DNA of 64,000 nt. Source: Physcia stellaris (lineage: Eukaryota > Ascomycota > Lecanoromycetes > Caliciales > Physciaceae). Below the pieces are notes generated by a model that was not told the DNA's origin, searched no databases, and saw only the letters and a program-made list of their open reading frames with translations. The position numbers were made by a program, and so were the translations under genes. Positions 1-14,400 of this stretch are shown here, piece by piece (position 1 is the first letter of the stretch; every line of letters begins with the position of its first letter). The stretch is taken from NCBI GenBank assembly GCA_018902385.1, contig JABSSW010000023.1:1-64000 (forward strand). The letters are read 5' to 3'.

Positions 1-2201
1 ATCGAAAAGAATGATTTTTGACATCGAATTTTTTTCATTTCAATCAAAACAAATTTTATTTGAATTCGTTTTGAAACATATATTTCATGCATGTCGAATT
101 GCTTGTCAATATACATTCGTACGAACATGAAATACGTTTCGATTTCGTTATCGATGACGTCTATAATCAATTGTTTTGATTCGATGTTTTCGATACGACA
201 TGTGATAAAAATGAAATGTTTTTTTGCAACGTCAAGTTTTGATATTGTTGTCGTTTCAATTCATTTTGATTTTCGAAAATTGTATTCAAAACATGTTTAA
301 CGTTAAATTTCAATTCAGATTCACGATCAAAAACGATTTTTCGAAAAACGATTAATTTTTTTGACGTTTGACATTTCGAATTGTACGAAATAAACGTTAT
401 ACGTTTTCAAACGATGATTGTCAATTGTTATTGCATCACAGTTTAGAGTTTCAGAACGACGAAAATTGATTTTTCGCATAAACATGATTTATCAAATTAA
501 TTTTCGTTTTTGTATCGAATATTGTTTTCGATTCGTTTCAAATTTTGTTTTCGTTTTGTATGTTAATTTTGATTTTGACGCATTTACGAATTACGAGTTT
601 TTAAATTTTTTGCGTCGTTTTTTTTTTGTTAACATGATTTTTGTTCATGTTTGAGAAAAACGACGTATCGAAATCGAAATTCGAAATTTTTTTTTTTTTT
701 TAACGATTTGAACGAAAATCATCAAATCGATTAGTTTTTTGATTGTTCAAAAATTTGATCAGCGAAAATGATTTTGTTTTTTTTTGTTTGTGCAAATTTC
801 GATTTGATGATTTGATTTGTCACAATTTATACAATTATTTTTGTTTTGAATTTTTTTGAATTCGTTGACGAATCAACGATACATTCGAATATTTTTCGAT
901 TTGACTGACTCGTGATTCGAATTGATTTTGTTAATATTTTTGATTTTTTTATTTTTGAATTTCGCAATTTTGAATTTCTCGTTTTCGTTTTCAAAGTTGT
1001 CAGTATCGAACGAGATTTTACGCTTTTTGAAATTTTTGAATTTTTTTTTCAGAATTTGAGCGTTTTTCATACGTTTGAGTCGTTCAAGCAGCTTCGTTTT
1101 TGTGAAAATTTTTTTTTTCTTAAGAAACATGCAACGAAATTTCAAACGTAATTCGTCACGAAAATCGTTGAATTTTATTGTTTTCGTGAATTTGAATTCG
1201 AGTTTCAATTCAACAAACATATTTATTCGTTCGACATTGTAATTTTTAATCGATTGATTGTGATTTTGTTTGTGTTTGCGATATTTTTCAAGAAATTTTG
1301 TTGCAACGTGATTGTTCGTTCGATGTCGTTTTTCAAAAAATCTTGAATTCGTTTCAAATGTATTGTTTGTTTGAATGAAAATCGATTTTGCGTTTCAAAA
1401 CTTGTTCGCATTGCTATTTGATTTAAGATAAATATCAACGTATGCGATTTTGATTAAATTCGAAAATTGAATCATGTGATTCACGTTGTTTTACGTGAAT
1501 TGATTTTTCATTTGTTTGCAATATCTTTTTCACTTTTTGTAGTTTTTTTTTTCATATTGATTCGATGTCGTCTCGATAATTTTCATGATAAAAAATTTTC
1601 AAACAAAATCAAAAACAAAAATAAATGAAATAAAAACAAATGAAATAGAAATTACAAATTTCGAATTTTCAATATTTCGAATTTGCAATTTGATTTTTTT
1701 TTTATGATTTTTTTCGATTTGTTGTTTGTAATAAATCAATCAAAGAAATACGTCAACATTTTCGACAAATTCAAAAAACAAATCATTATCAGAGTTCGAC
1801 ATGATGTATGCGAAACAACAAAACTGTATTCTGTTAAATATACACGAATGACATCATTTTGAAATATGATAACGATTAAAATGTAAAATTCGTATTAAAA
1901 ATAATATAGTTTAATGAATTATTGACATCAGAAATGTATAATTTGAAATGTAATATATTGATTTATTAATCGTTACAGAACAGATTACGTTTTGCAGTTG
2001 CTTTTTATTCACATTTTATTTATTCAATCGTACGAATTCGATCGATTTCGATTGACAATATGAATTTGTTGAGTTTATCGTTGATCGAGTTGTAAAATGA
2101 TTGAGATTGATTTTTTTCGCAATCATTCGAATTTCGATAATCGAATTGCTTGACGAAATGCGAATCGCACTTTCGAAAATTCTGAATTCTTATTTCTTAC
2201 A
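1..2201 (-). mobile_element. Gypsy (Ty3) LTR retrotransposon fossil G1, leaves the window on the left
   Basis: Reading leftward on the minus strand there is an LTR (1882-2201), a leader, a lysine-rich gag-like stretch (about 1438-870), a CCHC zinc-knuckle pattern near 850-810 and a protease-like region (about 667-1) that continues past the window edge. The order LTR-gag-knuckle-protease fits Ty3/Gypsy. Bases 1-667 match the inverted complement of about 2208-2880, so G1 and its neighbour G2 belong to one family. The copy is thoroughly broken and strongly AT-rich. Age cannot be read from divergence because directed mutation dominates it. Confidence 0.7.
1882..2201 (-). repeat. LTR of the TGTAAG family, 5' LTR of G1
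   Basis: On the minus strand this 320-bp unit starts TGTAAGAAATAAG at 2201 and ends in TTTTACA at 1882, giving the TG...CA ends expected of an LTR. Three other copies occur in the window: 6990-7308, 17395-17693 and 63778 to the end. Orientation is set by G1's gag and protease, which lie downstream on the minus strand. Confidence 0.75.
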
Positions 2202-5200
2202 AATACGTCGTTTTTTCAGACATGAACAAAAATCATGTTAACAAAAAAAGAAAACGACGCAAAAAGTTTAGAAAATTTGTAATTCGTAAATGCGTTAAAA
2301 TCAAAATTAACATACAAAACAAAAATCAAATTTGAAACGAATCGAGAACAATATTCGATACAAAAACGAAAATTAATTTGATAAATCATGTTTATGCGAA
2401 AAAATTCGATTTTCGTCGTTTCGAAACTTTAAATTGTGATGCAATAACAATTGACAATTATCGTTTGAAAACATATGACGTTTATTTCGTACAATTCGAA
2501 ATGTCAAACGTCAAAAAAATCAATCGTTTTTTCGAGAAATCGTTTCTGATCGTGAATCTGAATTGAGATTTAACGTTAAACATGTTTTGAATACAATTTT
2601 CGAAAATCAAAATGAATTGAAACGACGACAATATCAAAATTTAACGTTGCAAAAAAAAAACATTTTATTTTTATCACAAATCGTATCGAAAACATCGAAT
2701 CAAAACAATTGATCATAAACGTTATCGATAACGAAATTGAAACGTATTTTATGTTCGTACGAATATATATTGACAAACAATTCGACATGCATGAAATGCA
2801 CGTTTCAAAACGAATTCAAATAAAATTTGTTTTGATTGAAATGAAAAAAATTCGATGTCAAAATCACGTTTTTCGATATTTTGAAAACGTATGAAAAATT
2901 CGATAACGAAAATAAAATTTACGAATTATCGAATTATGATTCAAACGATCATGTTATTGATTTAAAAAAAAACAAAAAATCGTCGCATAAATCAATTTAT
3001 TTTTTATTTGAAAATGAATTTCGAATATTACGTGTTTACATCGAGAAACATTTAATTAACGATTTCATTCGATTTTCACAATTTTTTGCAAAAGCGTTCA
3101 TTTTGTTCGTCAAAAAAAAAACGATAATTTACGATTATGCGTGAATTACAGAAATTTTAATGCTTTCACGATAAAAAATAGATATTTTTTATCGTTAATC
3201 GATGAAAATCTAAATAAACTCAACAGAATCGTCAAGTATATCAACATTGATTTGATTGCTGTTTATCATCGATTGCGTATCAAACATGAAAACGAATGAA
3301 AAACAATTTTTCGTATTCGATATGATCATTTCGAATATAACGTATTTTTTTTCGATTTCATTAACGTTTCGACGACGTTTCAAAATTTTATCAATCGAAT
3401 TTTGACGATTCGTTTCGATATTAACGTCATAATATATTTGAACGATATAATAATTTATTCGATGAACGTCGAAATTCATGTCGACGATGTCAAATGAATT
3501 TTTGATCGTTTTAAAAAAAATAAATTATATATTGTTTTTGAAAAATGCAAATGATTCGTTGACGAAATAAATTTTCTTGAATTCGTTGTTTCATTCAAAA
3601 AAATACGAATGCAAAACAAAAAAATCGAAATTATTCAACAATGATTTGTATTTCGCAACGTTTTCGACATCATGCAATTTTTCGATATCGTTAATTTTTA
3701 TCGATCATTCATTAAACATTTCAATAAAATTGTTGAATTTTTGATCGTTATGCTAAAAAAATCGCAAAAATTACGAAAAAATATTCGTAAACGCAAACGA
3801 AATCAAAATCGAAATCGCAACAAATTTTCGAATATTCACATTTTTTTGATCAATGAAACGTTGAAAATTTTCAAACGATTTCGCAAAACATTTATCGAAA
3901 TATCAATTTTACGTCATTTCGATTTCGAACGTGTTATTCGAATCGAAATTGACGCATTCGACAAAATTATCGAAATTATTTTATGTCAACAAAATAACGA
4001 AAATTATTGACATTTTGTTGCGTATTTTTCACGCAAAATGATTTCGATCGAATGCAATTACGAAATTCATGACAAAAAATTGTTAATTATTGTGATTTCG
4101 TTCAAACAATGAAAACATTATTTCGAAAACGCAAAAAAACAAATTTTAATCTTTATTGATTATCGCAATTTGAAACAATTTATAATCACAATTAAATTGT
4201 CGTCACGTCAAATTCGATGAATTCAAAATTGAATCGATATAATTTTTTAATCGATTATCGTTTCGATAACAAAAATTTTGTTGACGAATTTTCAAAACGA
4301 TTTGATCACATGATGATTATTGAAAAAAACGTCAAAAACAATCGTCAAATTTTGAAACAATTGCAAAAATTATTGATCGCAAACTCGAAACGTTTCGAAA
4401 AAATGCGAATAAATACGATCAAAATCATGAATGCGATGCATGTTATGAAACGATTCATGAATACGATGCATAACATGAAACGTCGATCGCATTTAAATAA
4501 TTCAAAAAATATCGAATCAATCAACGTTGTTTCAAAAACATTTGATTCAAAAAATTCAAAACGAAATCGAATTTCAATCAACGTTGTTTCGAAAACATTC
4601 GATTCAAAAAATTCAAAAAATTCGAAACATTCGATTGAACAAAAATCAAACGTGACATTCATAAAATGAAAAATTTTTGTATTAAAATTAACGATTGTAT
4701 TTGAATGCGCAATGCATAAAATTCGAATACAAATTGTTTTACGAAAAAAACGACATATAACGACGAATCAACATTTTCATTGTTGAATTTCGTTCGAAAT
4801 TTGATCGATAAAAATCAATTCGTTTTTGAAATATGTCGAGAATTAATTATTTCGAAAACAAAAACAAATCATGACAACACAAAAATGAATTTTTGTATTA
4901 CGACGACGTCGTTTACATTTCAAAAAATTTGCGTGAAAACGTTATTCGTGTCAATCACGATAATTCGTTCGTTGATCATTTCGACATCGAACGAACGTTA
5001 AAATTGATACGTCGAAAATATTATTGATCGAATCAAAATTTTATCGAAATTTTGAAATGCGATAACAAATCAAAAACATTGTGAAACATACGTCGTTTGC
5101 AAACGAAACAAGATTGCACGACACAAATTATACGACGAGTTTTTTTTTTTTCGATTTCTGAATTTAAATGAGTTGATTTTTTCATGAATTTCGTCACAAA

Positions 5201-5889
5201 ACTTTTTCAAATAAAGCGTGAAATGAAGCGATTTACGATTCGATTTTAGTGATTGTGAATCGTTTAACGAAAATGATTTATTACATATCAATAATTAAAA
5301 CGATTTTTGCAAAAAATTTAATCGAAATTTTATTTCGCGAAATCATTCGATTTCACGATTTTTTTCGTCAATCGTTATCGACAAAAATTTCATTTTTACA
5401 TTCAAATACAACGATACGCTGTGTTACGTTTTGAAAATCAAACGTAAATTGTCAATCGTTTTTCATTTTCAAATCGATGAACAAATCGAACGAATGAACA
5501 ACGTCATGAAACAATTTTTTCGCGTTTTCGTCAATTTCGAACAAAATGATCGAATAAAATTGTTGTTCATGATCGAATTCGTTTACAACAACAACAAATA
5601 TACATTCACAAATATTTTTTCGTTCGAAATTATGTTTGAATATTCATTTCGCATATTTTTCGAAAAAACATGTAACAAAAAAATTAAATTCAAATTCGCA
5701 AAAAATCACGTTAAACATTTAAATAAATTATTTCGAATATTGAAAAACAATTTATTCATGACACAACAACAACAAACGATGTATAAAAACGAACGCACAA
5801 AATTAATGTCATACAACGTCGAAAATTACGTGAATTTGAACGATAAAAACATCAAAATTAAACGAAACAAAAAATTGAAATGAAAATTT

Positions 5890-6989
5890 TTTGATTCATT
5901 TCAAATTTTAAAAATTATAAAAAATCAAATTTATCGTTTAGATTTATTCAAACGCTGACGCATTTACGACGTTTTTCACGTTTTTTTTAGAAAAATTCAA
6001 TGTTAAAAAAAAAAAAAACATACGTTACATTTTTTTTGAATTTTCGTATCAAGTTGAAAATATTGAATTCGACGAAAACATGAAAATAAAAATCACGAAA
6101 AAGTTTTATGAAATCGAAATCATTAAAAACAACAAAATTTTCAAAACAGATGAAATTTCAAACAAATTTTACAACGAATTCGATTTTTACTATTTGATAA
6201 AATGAAAAAATTATGAAAACGCGATTTGAAAATTTGCATCGTTTGTCAAGCATTTTCGAAAAATTTGCGACAATTTCACAACGAAAATTCAAAAAAATTT
6301 GATATCAATAAAGAAACAAATCATCAAAAATCACGAAAAAAATAAATTGAAATATTTATTGCATGTTAATACATTTTCGTTTTCAAAAATTTTGTGTGTT
6401 ATTTATTGTTTAAAATTTACGACGCATGAAAAATTGAATTGTGTCAAAAACATTTTCAGATATTGTTGTTCGATTTGATCGAACGATAAATCGTTGAATA
6501 AAAAATGTGAAATGAAATAAAAAAAAAAAAATTCGAAATTTGAATATCAATGCGATCGCGATTAATGAACGTTTATCGCATTACATATTTTTTCATAATA
6601 TCGATGTTGATATTCGAAATAAAAAAATGAAAAAATGAAAAAATGTTCGAATTCAGAATTTTTGTCAACAAATCAATTGTCAATCATCATATCGAAAATT
6701 GTGAATGATACGAAATCAAACATTCGATCATGAAAGCAACAAACAATTGATTTATCAAATTATGTTTTTTCTGAATCATTCAAAAAGATGTTTTTCAGAT
6801 TTTTAACGCAAGTTGATTATTGAATTCGAACAAAAATATTTCGAAATGCGAAAATCACGATCATAATGATTTTTCAAATTAATGCAAAATCAAAACAAGC
6901 AAAACACGTCAAAACAAACAAAATACGTCAAAGTTTTTGTTAACATGTTGATTTCAAAAAAACTTCGATATTTAAAAAAAAAAAACGTA
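5890..6989 (+). other. Non-coding 3' stretch of fossil G2
   Basis: About 1.1 kb of very AT-rich sequence between the integrase region and the 3' LTR, ending in the A tract. I recognise no gene in it. A short minus-strand frame at 6890-7093 crosses the LTR border and is not credible. Confidence 0.5.
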
Positions 6990-7308
6990 TGTAAAAAATA
7001 AAAATTCAGAATTTTCGAAAATGCGATTCGCATTTCGTCAAGCAATTCGATTATCGAAATTCGAATGATTTCGAAAAAATCAATTTTAATCATTTTACAA
7101 CTCGATCAACGATAAATTCAACAAATTCATATTTTCAGTCGAAATCGATCGGATTCGTACGATTGAATAGATAAAATGCAAATAAAAAACAACTGTAAAA
7201 CGTAATTTGTTCTGTAACGATTAATAAATCAATATATTACATTTCAAATTATACATCTTTGATGTCAATAATTCATTAGACTATATTATTTCTAATACGA
7301 GTTTTACA
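6990..7308 (+). repeat. LTR of the TGTAAG family, 3' LTR of G2
   Basis: This 319-bp copy starts TGTAAAAAATAAAAATTC and ends GTTTTACA. It is the inverted counterpart of 1882-2201. The A tract four bases upstream is a plausible polypurine tract, which supports calling it a 3' LTR. Its right edge interrupts the Copia remnant. Confidence 0.75.
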
Positions 7309-10300
7309 CATTTGTTGATGAATTTGTCGATATAATTATTTTAACAAAACGATGTTGTTTGTTGTTTTTTATCGCGTGTAATGCGAATATTGAAAAATCA
7401 TTCGATTTCGTCGATGTTTTTCATTTCATATGTTTCGAAAAGTTTGTTTTCGAAAACGTCGATTTGTTTGAAATATTGAAAATAATACATGATTGCTATA
7501 TCGTTTACGAAAAAAATAAAATCATGTAATCATTGATGAATAAACATTCGATGTCGAACATTTGTTTCAAATTTAAATTGTTAAAAATAATCGACAAATG
7601 TCGATATCATAATGCTGAAAATTGTTTCAAATCATACAATGTTTTCGATAAAAAAAATAACACATTGTTTGTTTTTTTTCAATCGTCAAACGATTTACAA
7701 TAAATTGATTCATCGATATCGTTATTAACGAATGCATTGATCGCGTCATATTGACGAATATTAAAATCGAAAACGATTATTATGATCATTAATGTTCGAA
7801 AAATTTTAATAATTAATGTAACAACATAAACATTTTGTTCGATTTGTTGAAAATTTTTTCGAACACACAATCTAATTTTATGTTTTATCAAGTATTTTTC
7901 ATTGTCGAATTTGTATTTGAATATTCACGTGATAAATATAGAAATTTTTTTTGCGTTTTTGACATGATGTCATGAAATTTTTTTTCAAATTTGTTTTGAT
8001 TGTAATGTTTTGATTTTCACGTCAATGATTCGTAAAAATTCGACGATTTCAAAATGTTTGAACATTTGATGATAAAAACGTAATTCGACGAAAAAATCGT
8101 CACGATGCGATTTTTTTTTTTTCGTTATTGAAATCATGAATGTTTCATAAAATGAACGCATTTCTTTTGCGAACGCATTTTTTAAAACGATGTAATGATT
8201 GAAATTTCGAAACGAATTTGATTTGCGAATACGAATGAATTTTTCAGATTGAATATTGATTTCGTCAATCGTTGTTTTCGTTCAATGTTTCGATTTCTTT
8301 TTTTTCAACGACGATGCAAACGAAAATAGTTTTTTCACTGTTTTTGCAACGACAAATGACGAGAAATTTTCTGTAACGATTTCTGTAGCGACAAATGACG
8401 AAAAATACGAAAAATCAAACGTATTTGACGTGTTTTCATTTCTTGACGAAAATAAAACAAATGAGAATAAATATTTTGATTCAAAATCGTTTTCAATTAT
8501 TTGTTTGTGAAATTTCTTTGCATCGCGATCGATAATGAATTTTGTAAATGTTAATTTTCATACATTTTCGTCGTTGTTTGATTCGATGTTCACTATTTTC
8601 GTGAAATCGCTTTGCGATATGTCAAGCGTATCGTTAATCAAAAAAAATTCGTTGACGAATTGAATTAAATCTATTTCGTTAAAACGATAACGTAAATTTT
8701 CGTTGAATGTGACATCACGTGTGCGTATAATTTTCGTTGACTAAAAATTCAAATTAGAAAAATATTGATGCTGTCATATTTTACAAAAAAAGTCGATATG
8801 TGTTTTGATTTTCATTTTTTTTTCTTTTTCGAAATATTTTTATTCAGAAAGTATGCTTTTGTTTCATATTGAACGATGTGAACAAAATTCGATTTTTGTC
8901 GATAATCATTTCGAACGATATTTTTCATTCATGTTTTTGAAAAATGTACGATTCATTATGTAATCAGCGATTTCATTGATTCACGATCATAAATAAACAA
9001 ACAAATTTGTTTCGAATTTCATTGTTCGTGATTTGATCAACAATATGTCATTTAATCGTTCGTTGTGATCGTTTTGTGTTGAAATATCAACGATCGAAAA
9101 TTTATGTATAATGTTTTTGAATGCACAATAATCATTTCAAACAATGTTTAACGCGCGTTTGTCGTCAAAACGTACAAATATTATTTTGTCGTTGTATTTG
9201 ATTTCGATGATATGAATAATTCGAATAAATATTTTCGTGATTTATTTTTTGTTTTCGTGCGTGTATATTATGTGAAAATCTGTTTCGAAACATGCGACGT
9301 GTAATATTCATTTGTGTTTGTTCAAAATCGTTGTCATATCGATGAAATCGTATGTAATACGATAAAACGATTTGTTCGAAATTTTTGATTTTACAAAAAA
9401 TTTGAATACAATTCGATGTGTTTTGAAAAAAAAACACATTTTTCGCATTTGTTAATTAGTGACGTTTTATTTTTGTTGATGAATTTCATTTTTTTAATTG
9501 TTTTTTGTAAATGTTGTATGACGTCATTATTTGCATGAACGAAAAATTGATGTCATTTTAAAATAAATTTTTGTCGCACGATGATTGCGAAAATGTTCAT
9601 TTTTTCAAATTTATTATTTTCGAAAACGTAATGTGTTTTTATTCGTGATACGCGAACGATCGATGTATCGTTTCTGTGCAAATGTTCATGAATTATATCA
9701 AAATGCAATTTTTTGTTTGCGAAAATGTTTTTCGCGACGATATTGATCATGAAATCTGATACGTAATTGACGTTTAAAAGTTTCATTGATTTTTTTTTTG
9801 AACGTATCGACGTTAATACGCATTCGATCATATGTCAGAATAAAAAATGATTTTATGTCGAACATAATTTTCGATTCGTTTGTGCAATTTCGTTTTTGAA
9901 AACGTTGTTTTATTGTGTTGTTGATTACGTGAATGTCAAAATCGTGATTCATAATTCACGACGAGCGAAAAAAATAACTTGACGAAAACGAATCGCTTGT
10001 AAACAATTTTATGATATTGACGTGAATGACGACGAAAAATTTTATTTCGATTTTTGTGCTTTTGTTATCGTTTTTTTGACGTTTTTCGTCAATTCGTTTG
10101 ATGTTTTGTTCTATTTGTTTTTTTTTGAATTTTTTCGTTTCGTTTATTTTAGTCACGATTTCTGATTTCAGTTTGAAATCATTTAAGCGTATTTTCTCGT
10201 TGAAATAAAAACAATCGTCGTAAAAATGTTTTTTTTCGCAAATGCAAAGATTTCGAAATGACGAAATGTCAAAATAATTTCGATGATTTGTGTGATTGCA

Positions 10301-11246
10301 TTTGTCAATAACGAATGTCGAATTGAATATCGTTTTTTTTTCGAATTTTTTTCATGCGCATGTGATGTCGAAAAATCTCGATAAAAATGAAAAATTGAAT
10401 TTCGTGATTCGTTACAATGTTTAGCTGAAATAATTGTATTTGCAAAAATAAATGCGATTTTGTCGATTACGTGTAAAAAATCACGATAAATTTGTTTGTT
10501 ATCGATAATTTCAGCAATTTTCGTTTGTTTAGCGAAAATCAACATTTTCAAATAATCGTTTAGTCAGATATCGATGTTTTGACGATTAAATGAATTTTTG
10601 ATCATGCGATTGTATTTTGTTTCAATTTCAAATTTTTAATCGAATCGATGAATGCAAAACGTGTTTTTAAAACACGAAAAACGATTAAATGAATGAATTT
10701 CAACGATTTGAATAAAATTGAAATTTGTAATCGTTATTGTATCGTAAATGTAATCGATTATTTTTGTCATGAAATTTTTTGTTTTTTTCAATTTTGAAAC
10801 TTTTTTTGTATTTCGATGTCGCTATTTTGTATCGAGCATGTTTTTCGTTGAAATTCGCATTTTGTTGTGTGTCAAAAATTAAACTTTAATGATTCAATTT
10901 TTTTATTGATTTAATATCGTTGAATGAATCGATGAAATTTCAAATCGAATATTTTGTGATTTTGATTCGTACGATCGAAAATCACGCGTTTCAATTTTGA
11001 AAAAATTCAATTGAATTTTCGTTTCGTATTCGTCATCGTGTTGAACGAACGAATAAATAAAAAAATTCTTGATTGTTGTTGATTGTAAAAAAATGTAAAC
11101 ACAAAAATGTTTTCGCGATGTTCTGATTTTTCGTGTTAATTTGTCGAAGCAATCGAATGTTGAAAGTATCGATAATCAAATAAATCACGTATTGAATGCA
11201 ACAATTAAGCGTGATTCGAATTCATAATTGTAAGATTTTTGAATAG
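7309..11246 (-). mobile_element. Copia (Ty1) retrotransposon fossil, truncated
   Basis: Reading leftward on the minus strand, the stretch near 9950-9550 resembles the Copia protease and pre-integrase region, 9440-8600 holds integrase-like pieces, and 7890-7680 is a recognisable Copia reverse transcriptase segment (the block before the catalytic motif, ending in an acidic DESIY-type motif). Protease-integrase-RT is the Copia order, unlike the Gypsy neighbours. I found no LTR pair. The RT side stops at the G2 LTR, so part of the element is missing. Bases about 10,160-11,246 are probably its gag and leader but are too altered to assign. It is heavily broken. Confidence 0.6.
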
Positions 11247-11251
11247 ATAAA

Positions 11252-11445
11252 TGTTATGCGTAAAATGTGAATTGATTGATTTAGAAATTATGAACGACAA
11301 AATGTCAATTTATGTACAGTAATTGCGAATCAATTGTTTGATCATCATTCATTTAATATGAAATGACGACAAAATTTTTGTCAAAAATCATGTCAAAATA
11401 TTTGATTTAAATTCATATCATTTAATTTGATTTTGTGTCATAACA
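11252..11445 (-). repeat. Left LTR of the chromovirus fossil (3' LTR by gene orientation)
   Basis: It has the same 194-base length as 18782-18975 and the same TGTTATG/CATAACA ends. It is far more AT-rich than its partner. Confidence 0.9.
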
Positions 11446-14400
11446 ATCTGTCAATCAAAAAAAAAATCAATGTTTTCATTGAATTTCATGTTTTATCATC
11501 ATGCGTAATCATATCATGTATCAATTTTTTTTTTTTTCGTTTTTCGTTTGTTGTTGCGATCATCAGAATTTTGCGAATGATTGAATTCGTATTGTTCAAT
11601 AAAATTTTGAAAATTCTGTAATTCGAAAATGAATCGTCATTCGTCATATTTCGATTTATAGTCGATTCATCTGACTAAATATTGAGTTACGAGAATTTTG
11701 TTGTATTTTCTAGTTCGTTTTTCGATTAGCTTTTCAATTTCATAAAATTTGTATTGATTTGTATCGTTTTCGATTTCAATGAAATCAAAATAATGAAAAC
11801 GCGAACGATTGTAAAAATCAATTTCGATAAATGTTGATTCGAGTTGTGCAATAAACACGACGAAATAAATTCGTCATGTTGATGACAATTTCAATTTATA
11901 CGCGAAACGTTCGATACGTTCAAAAATTCGAAATGATTCGCAACGTTGTTGAAATAATTTCGAATTTAATTTGTCAAACAGCTTGTAATTTTTGTTGAAT
12001 TGTAAATAGATTTTTCATTTTGTTTTAGTCGAATAAAAAAGTATGACGCGAATCATAATATATTTTAATTTTGACAATCGCAAAATTCGTGACATCGACA
12101 ATTTTTCGCTGATATTTCATGCGTTGAATTGACAAATTCTGTATTTTTGCTGTGTTAAATGCGATTAAATTTGATATCGCGTTTTTGATTTTGAATTCGT
12201 ATATGATTTCATTGAATGATAAATCTGTAACGATGTTAAACGTGTTGTTTAATTGCGATTGAATTGCAAAAAAAATTAAAATGTAATCGATGTTCGAAAA
12301 TTCGATGACGAAATATTTGATAACAATTTCAACAATTTGATTGATTCGTTTTGACGAGTCATTCGTTTGCGAATGATATGTCATTGAAATTAACAATCTC
12401 GTGTCTAATTTGATAAAAAACATTTGTCAGAAATTCGACATGAATTTTGAATCGCGATTTGAAATTATAGTTTCAAATATTTTTCAATCGATTATTAACA
12501 ATTTGTTCAATAATGCGTTGATTCATTTTTTCGTTTTATAAGTTTTCTTGTCGAAAATCAATGAAATTCGACGAGAATGTTTACAAATTGCGAACATAAC
12601 AATGTTCATTTCGTCAAACATAATTAAAATGAAATCAATGACAATGATATGAAACGAACGCGAAACGAATGTGATAAACATGAGTTTTTCGTACGATCGA
12701 TGACGCTTGATTTGTGTTAATTGACAAATAAAACAATGTTCGATGTATTTTTTAATCTTTCGCGAAAATCGAAATATGTATAACGTATTGAAAATTCTGT
12801 CATAACATCGATGAATTTTTGAATGCTGATTTTGATCGTGAATTAAACGAAATATTTCGCGTTTCATTGTGATCGATATACACGATCGACGCAAATCAAT
12901 GTCAACGTGATATATAATGTCATTCGTATTTATCGCGAAATTGATTTTTGTTTTGAATTTTTTGATATAAATTTCGTATCGTCATTTTTTTGTTCATTAA
13001 CGTTTCGATTTTTTATGTTGTTTTCGAGCGACGACGAAATTTGAAAATTTCGAATCGACAAATTTTGTTTTTTTTTCGTGCATTCGAATCGTCAACGATT
13101 TTAACATTTTGATCATGTTTCGTCATGTTTTTTTTTTTTGATATTCGTTTTTGATTTTTTTTTTTAAATTTTTCGACATGACAATAAGAATGTTTTGAAA
13201 AACGTAACAGTCGAAATTATTCGAAAAATCGATTATTTCGTCATGATATGTGTTCAAATCAAATTTATTTTTGAATTTTTATCGATTTGTTCATTTTCAG
13301 AAATTAATTTTGATAACGCATTCGAAACGACATGATTTTTTTGATTTATATTTCATTTTCAATTTAAATTGTGACAAATAAATTGAAACACGAACGAAAC
13401 GAAAATTGAATTTATCGATGTTGTTCGAGTTCATCGTGATTTGTTTAACGATGAAAATATTGACGACATAATTTATGAAAACGACAATGATATTTTTGAT
13501 TGCTTTTATTATATGTCGAATTTTCTGACAACTCATATTAAATCACACATTTCGAATTCGATAAATCAATATTTGATTTCGATTTCGTTCAACATTTTGC
13601 TTAAAAATAGAATGAATTCGATGTCGTTACGCTTGAATTTGTCTGAATTGTTGTTTGTTTTAAAATGATAAATCATCGCGTCGAATTCGCGTCGTTTAAA
13701 CGCGTCGATGTCGATATACAATTTTCGATCGAAATTGAAATGTATCAAAAATGAAATTTTGTTAAAAGTTTTTACAATAATCGATATGACTTTAATTTCT
13801 CAATTGAAAAATTGTTCATTACGATTTTTTGCGAATAGATTTTGCGAATGATGTTTTTGTTGAAAAATGATTGACGTAAAAATAAAATTTTGCGACGTTG
13901 TAACGCGTTGATTTTTGAACATAAAACGCGACGAATTTTCGTAATCATTTTGTTAAATTTAAATAAATTTTCAAATTTTTCAAAATATATGAAAAATTCA
14001 ATTTGATTATTGTTTTCAATTTATCGATTGCGATAATGAAATCAAAAACGTCAATTTTTTGATCAAAAATGCGATCGTAAAATAGTCGAAAAATGATTTT
14101 TCGACGACAAACTAATTTCATAAATATTCAATCGTTCAAACATCGAATGAAAATGAGTCATATGTTTTTCAAAAATATTGAAAAAAACGACAATGTCGTT
14201 TACGTAAACACGAACAAATTCGCGAAAATTTCGAAAAATAAAATCGATTCGTCGTTGTACGTATGATGATGAATTTTTGAAATTTATCACGACGACGTTA
14301 AATTGTTTTTGTTTTTTATGTGAAACGACGATAAATTTATGTTTGTTTGCAAACTTTATCAATCATTAATGAAAAAAATTCGTTGCGTCGAAAACGAAAA

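Larger units (their letters stand above)
2202..7308 (+). mobile_element. Gypsy (Ty3) LTR retrotransposon fossil G2, 5' part absent here
   Basis: On the plus strand the regions run protease-like (about 2378-2880), reverse transcriptase (about 2881-3900, with a YLNDII motif near 3430-3455), RNase H (about 3900-4200), integrase zinc and core domains (about 4980-5850) and a 3' LTR (6990-7308) preceded by a 12-A tract at 6974-6985. This is the Gypsy order. No gag or 5' LTR is present at its left end, because it abuts the outer end of the G1 LTR. I infer that G1 inserted into G2 and that the rest of G2 lies left of the window. The element is heavily broken throughout. Confidence 0.75.

Noticed and set aside
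1882-2201. Reading this LTR as the 5' LTR of the plus-strand element G2
   Set aside because: Its orientation is opposite to G2's 3' LTR, and gag plus protease of G1 follow it on the minus strand. It belongs to G1.
8256-8510. 84-codon plus-strand frame in the AT-rich block
   Set aside because: Antisense to the Copia remnant. Composition-driven.
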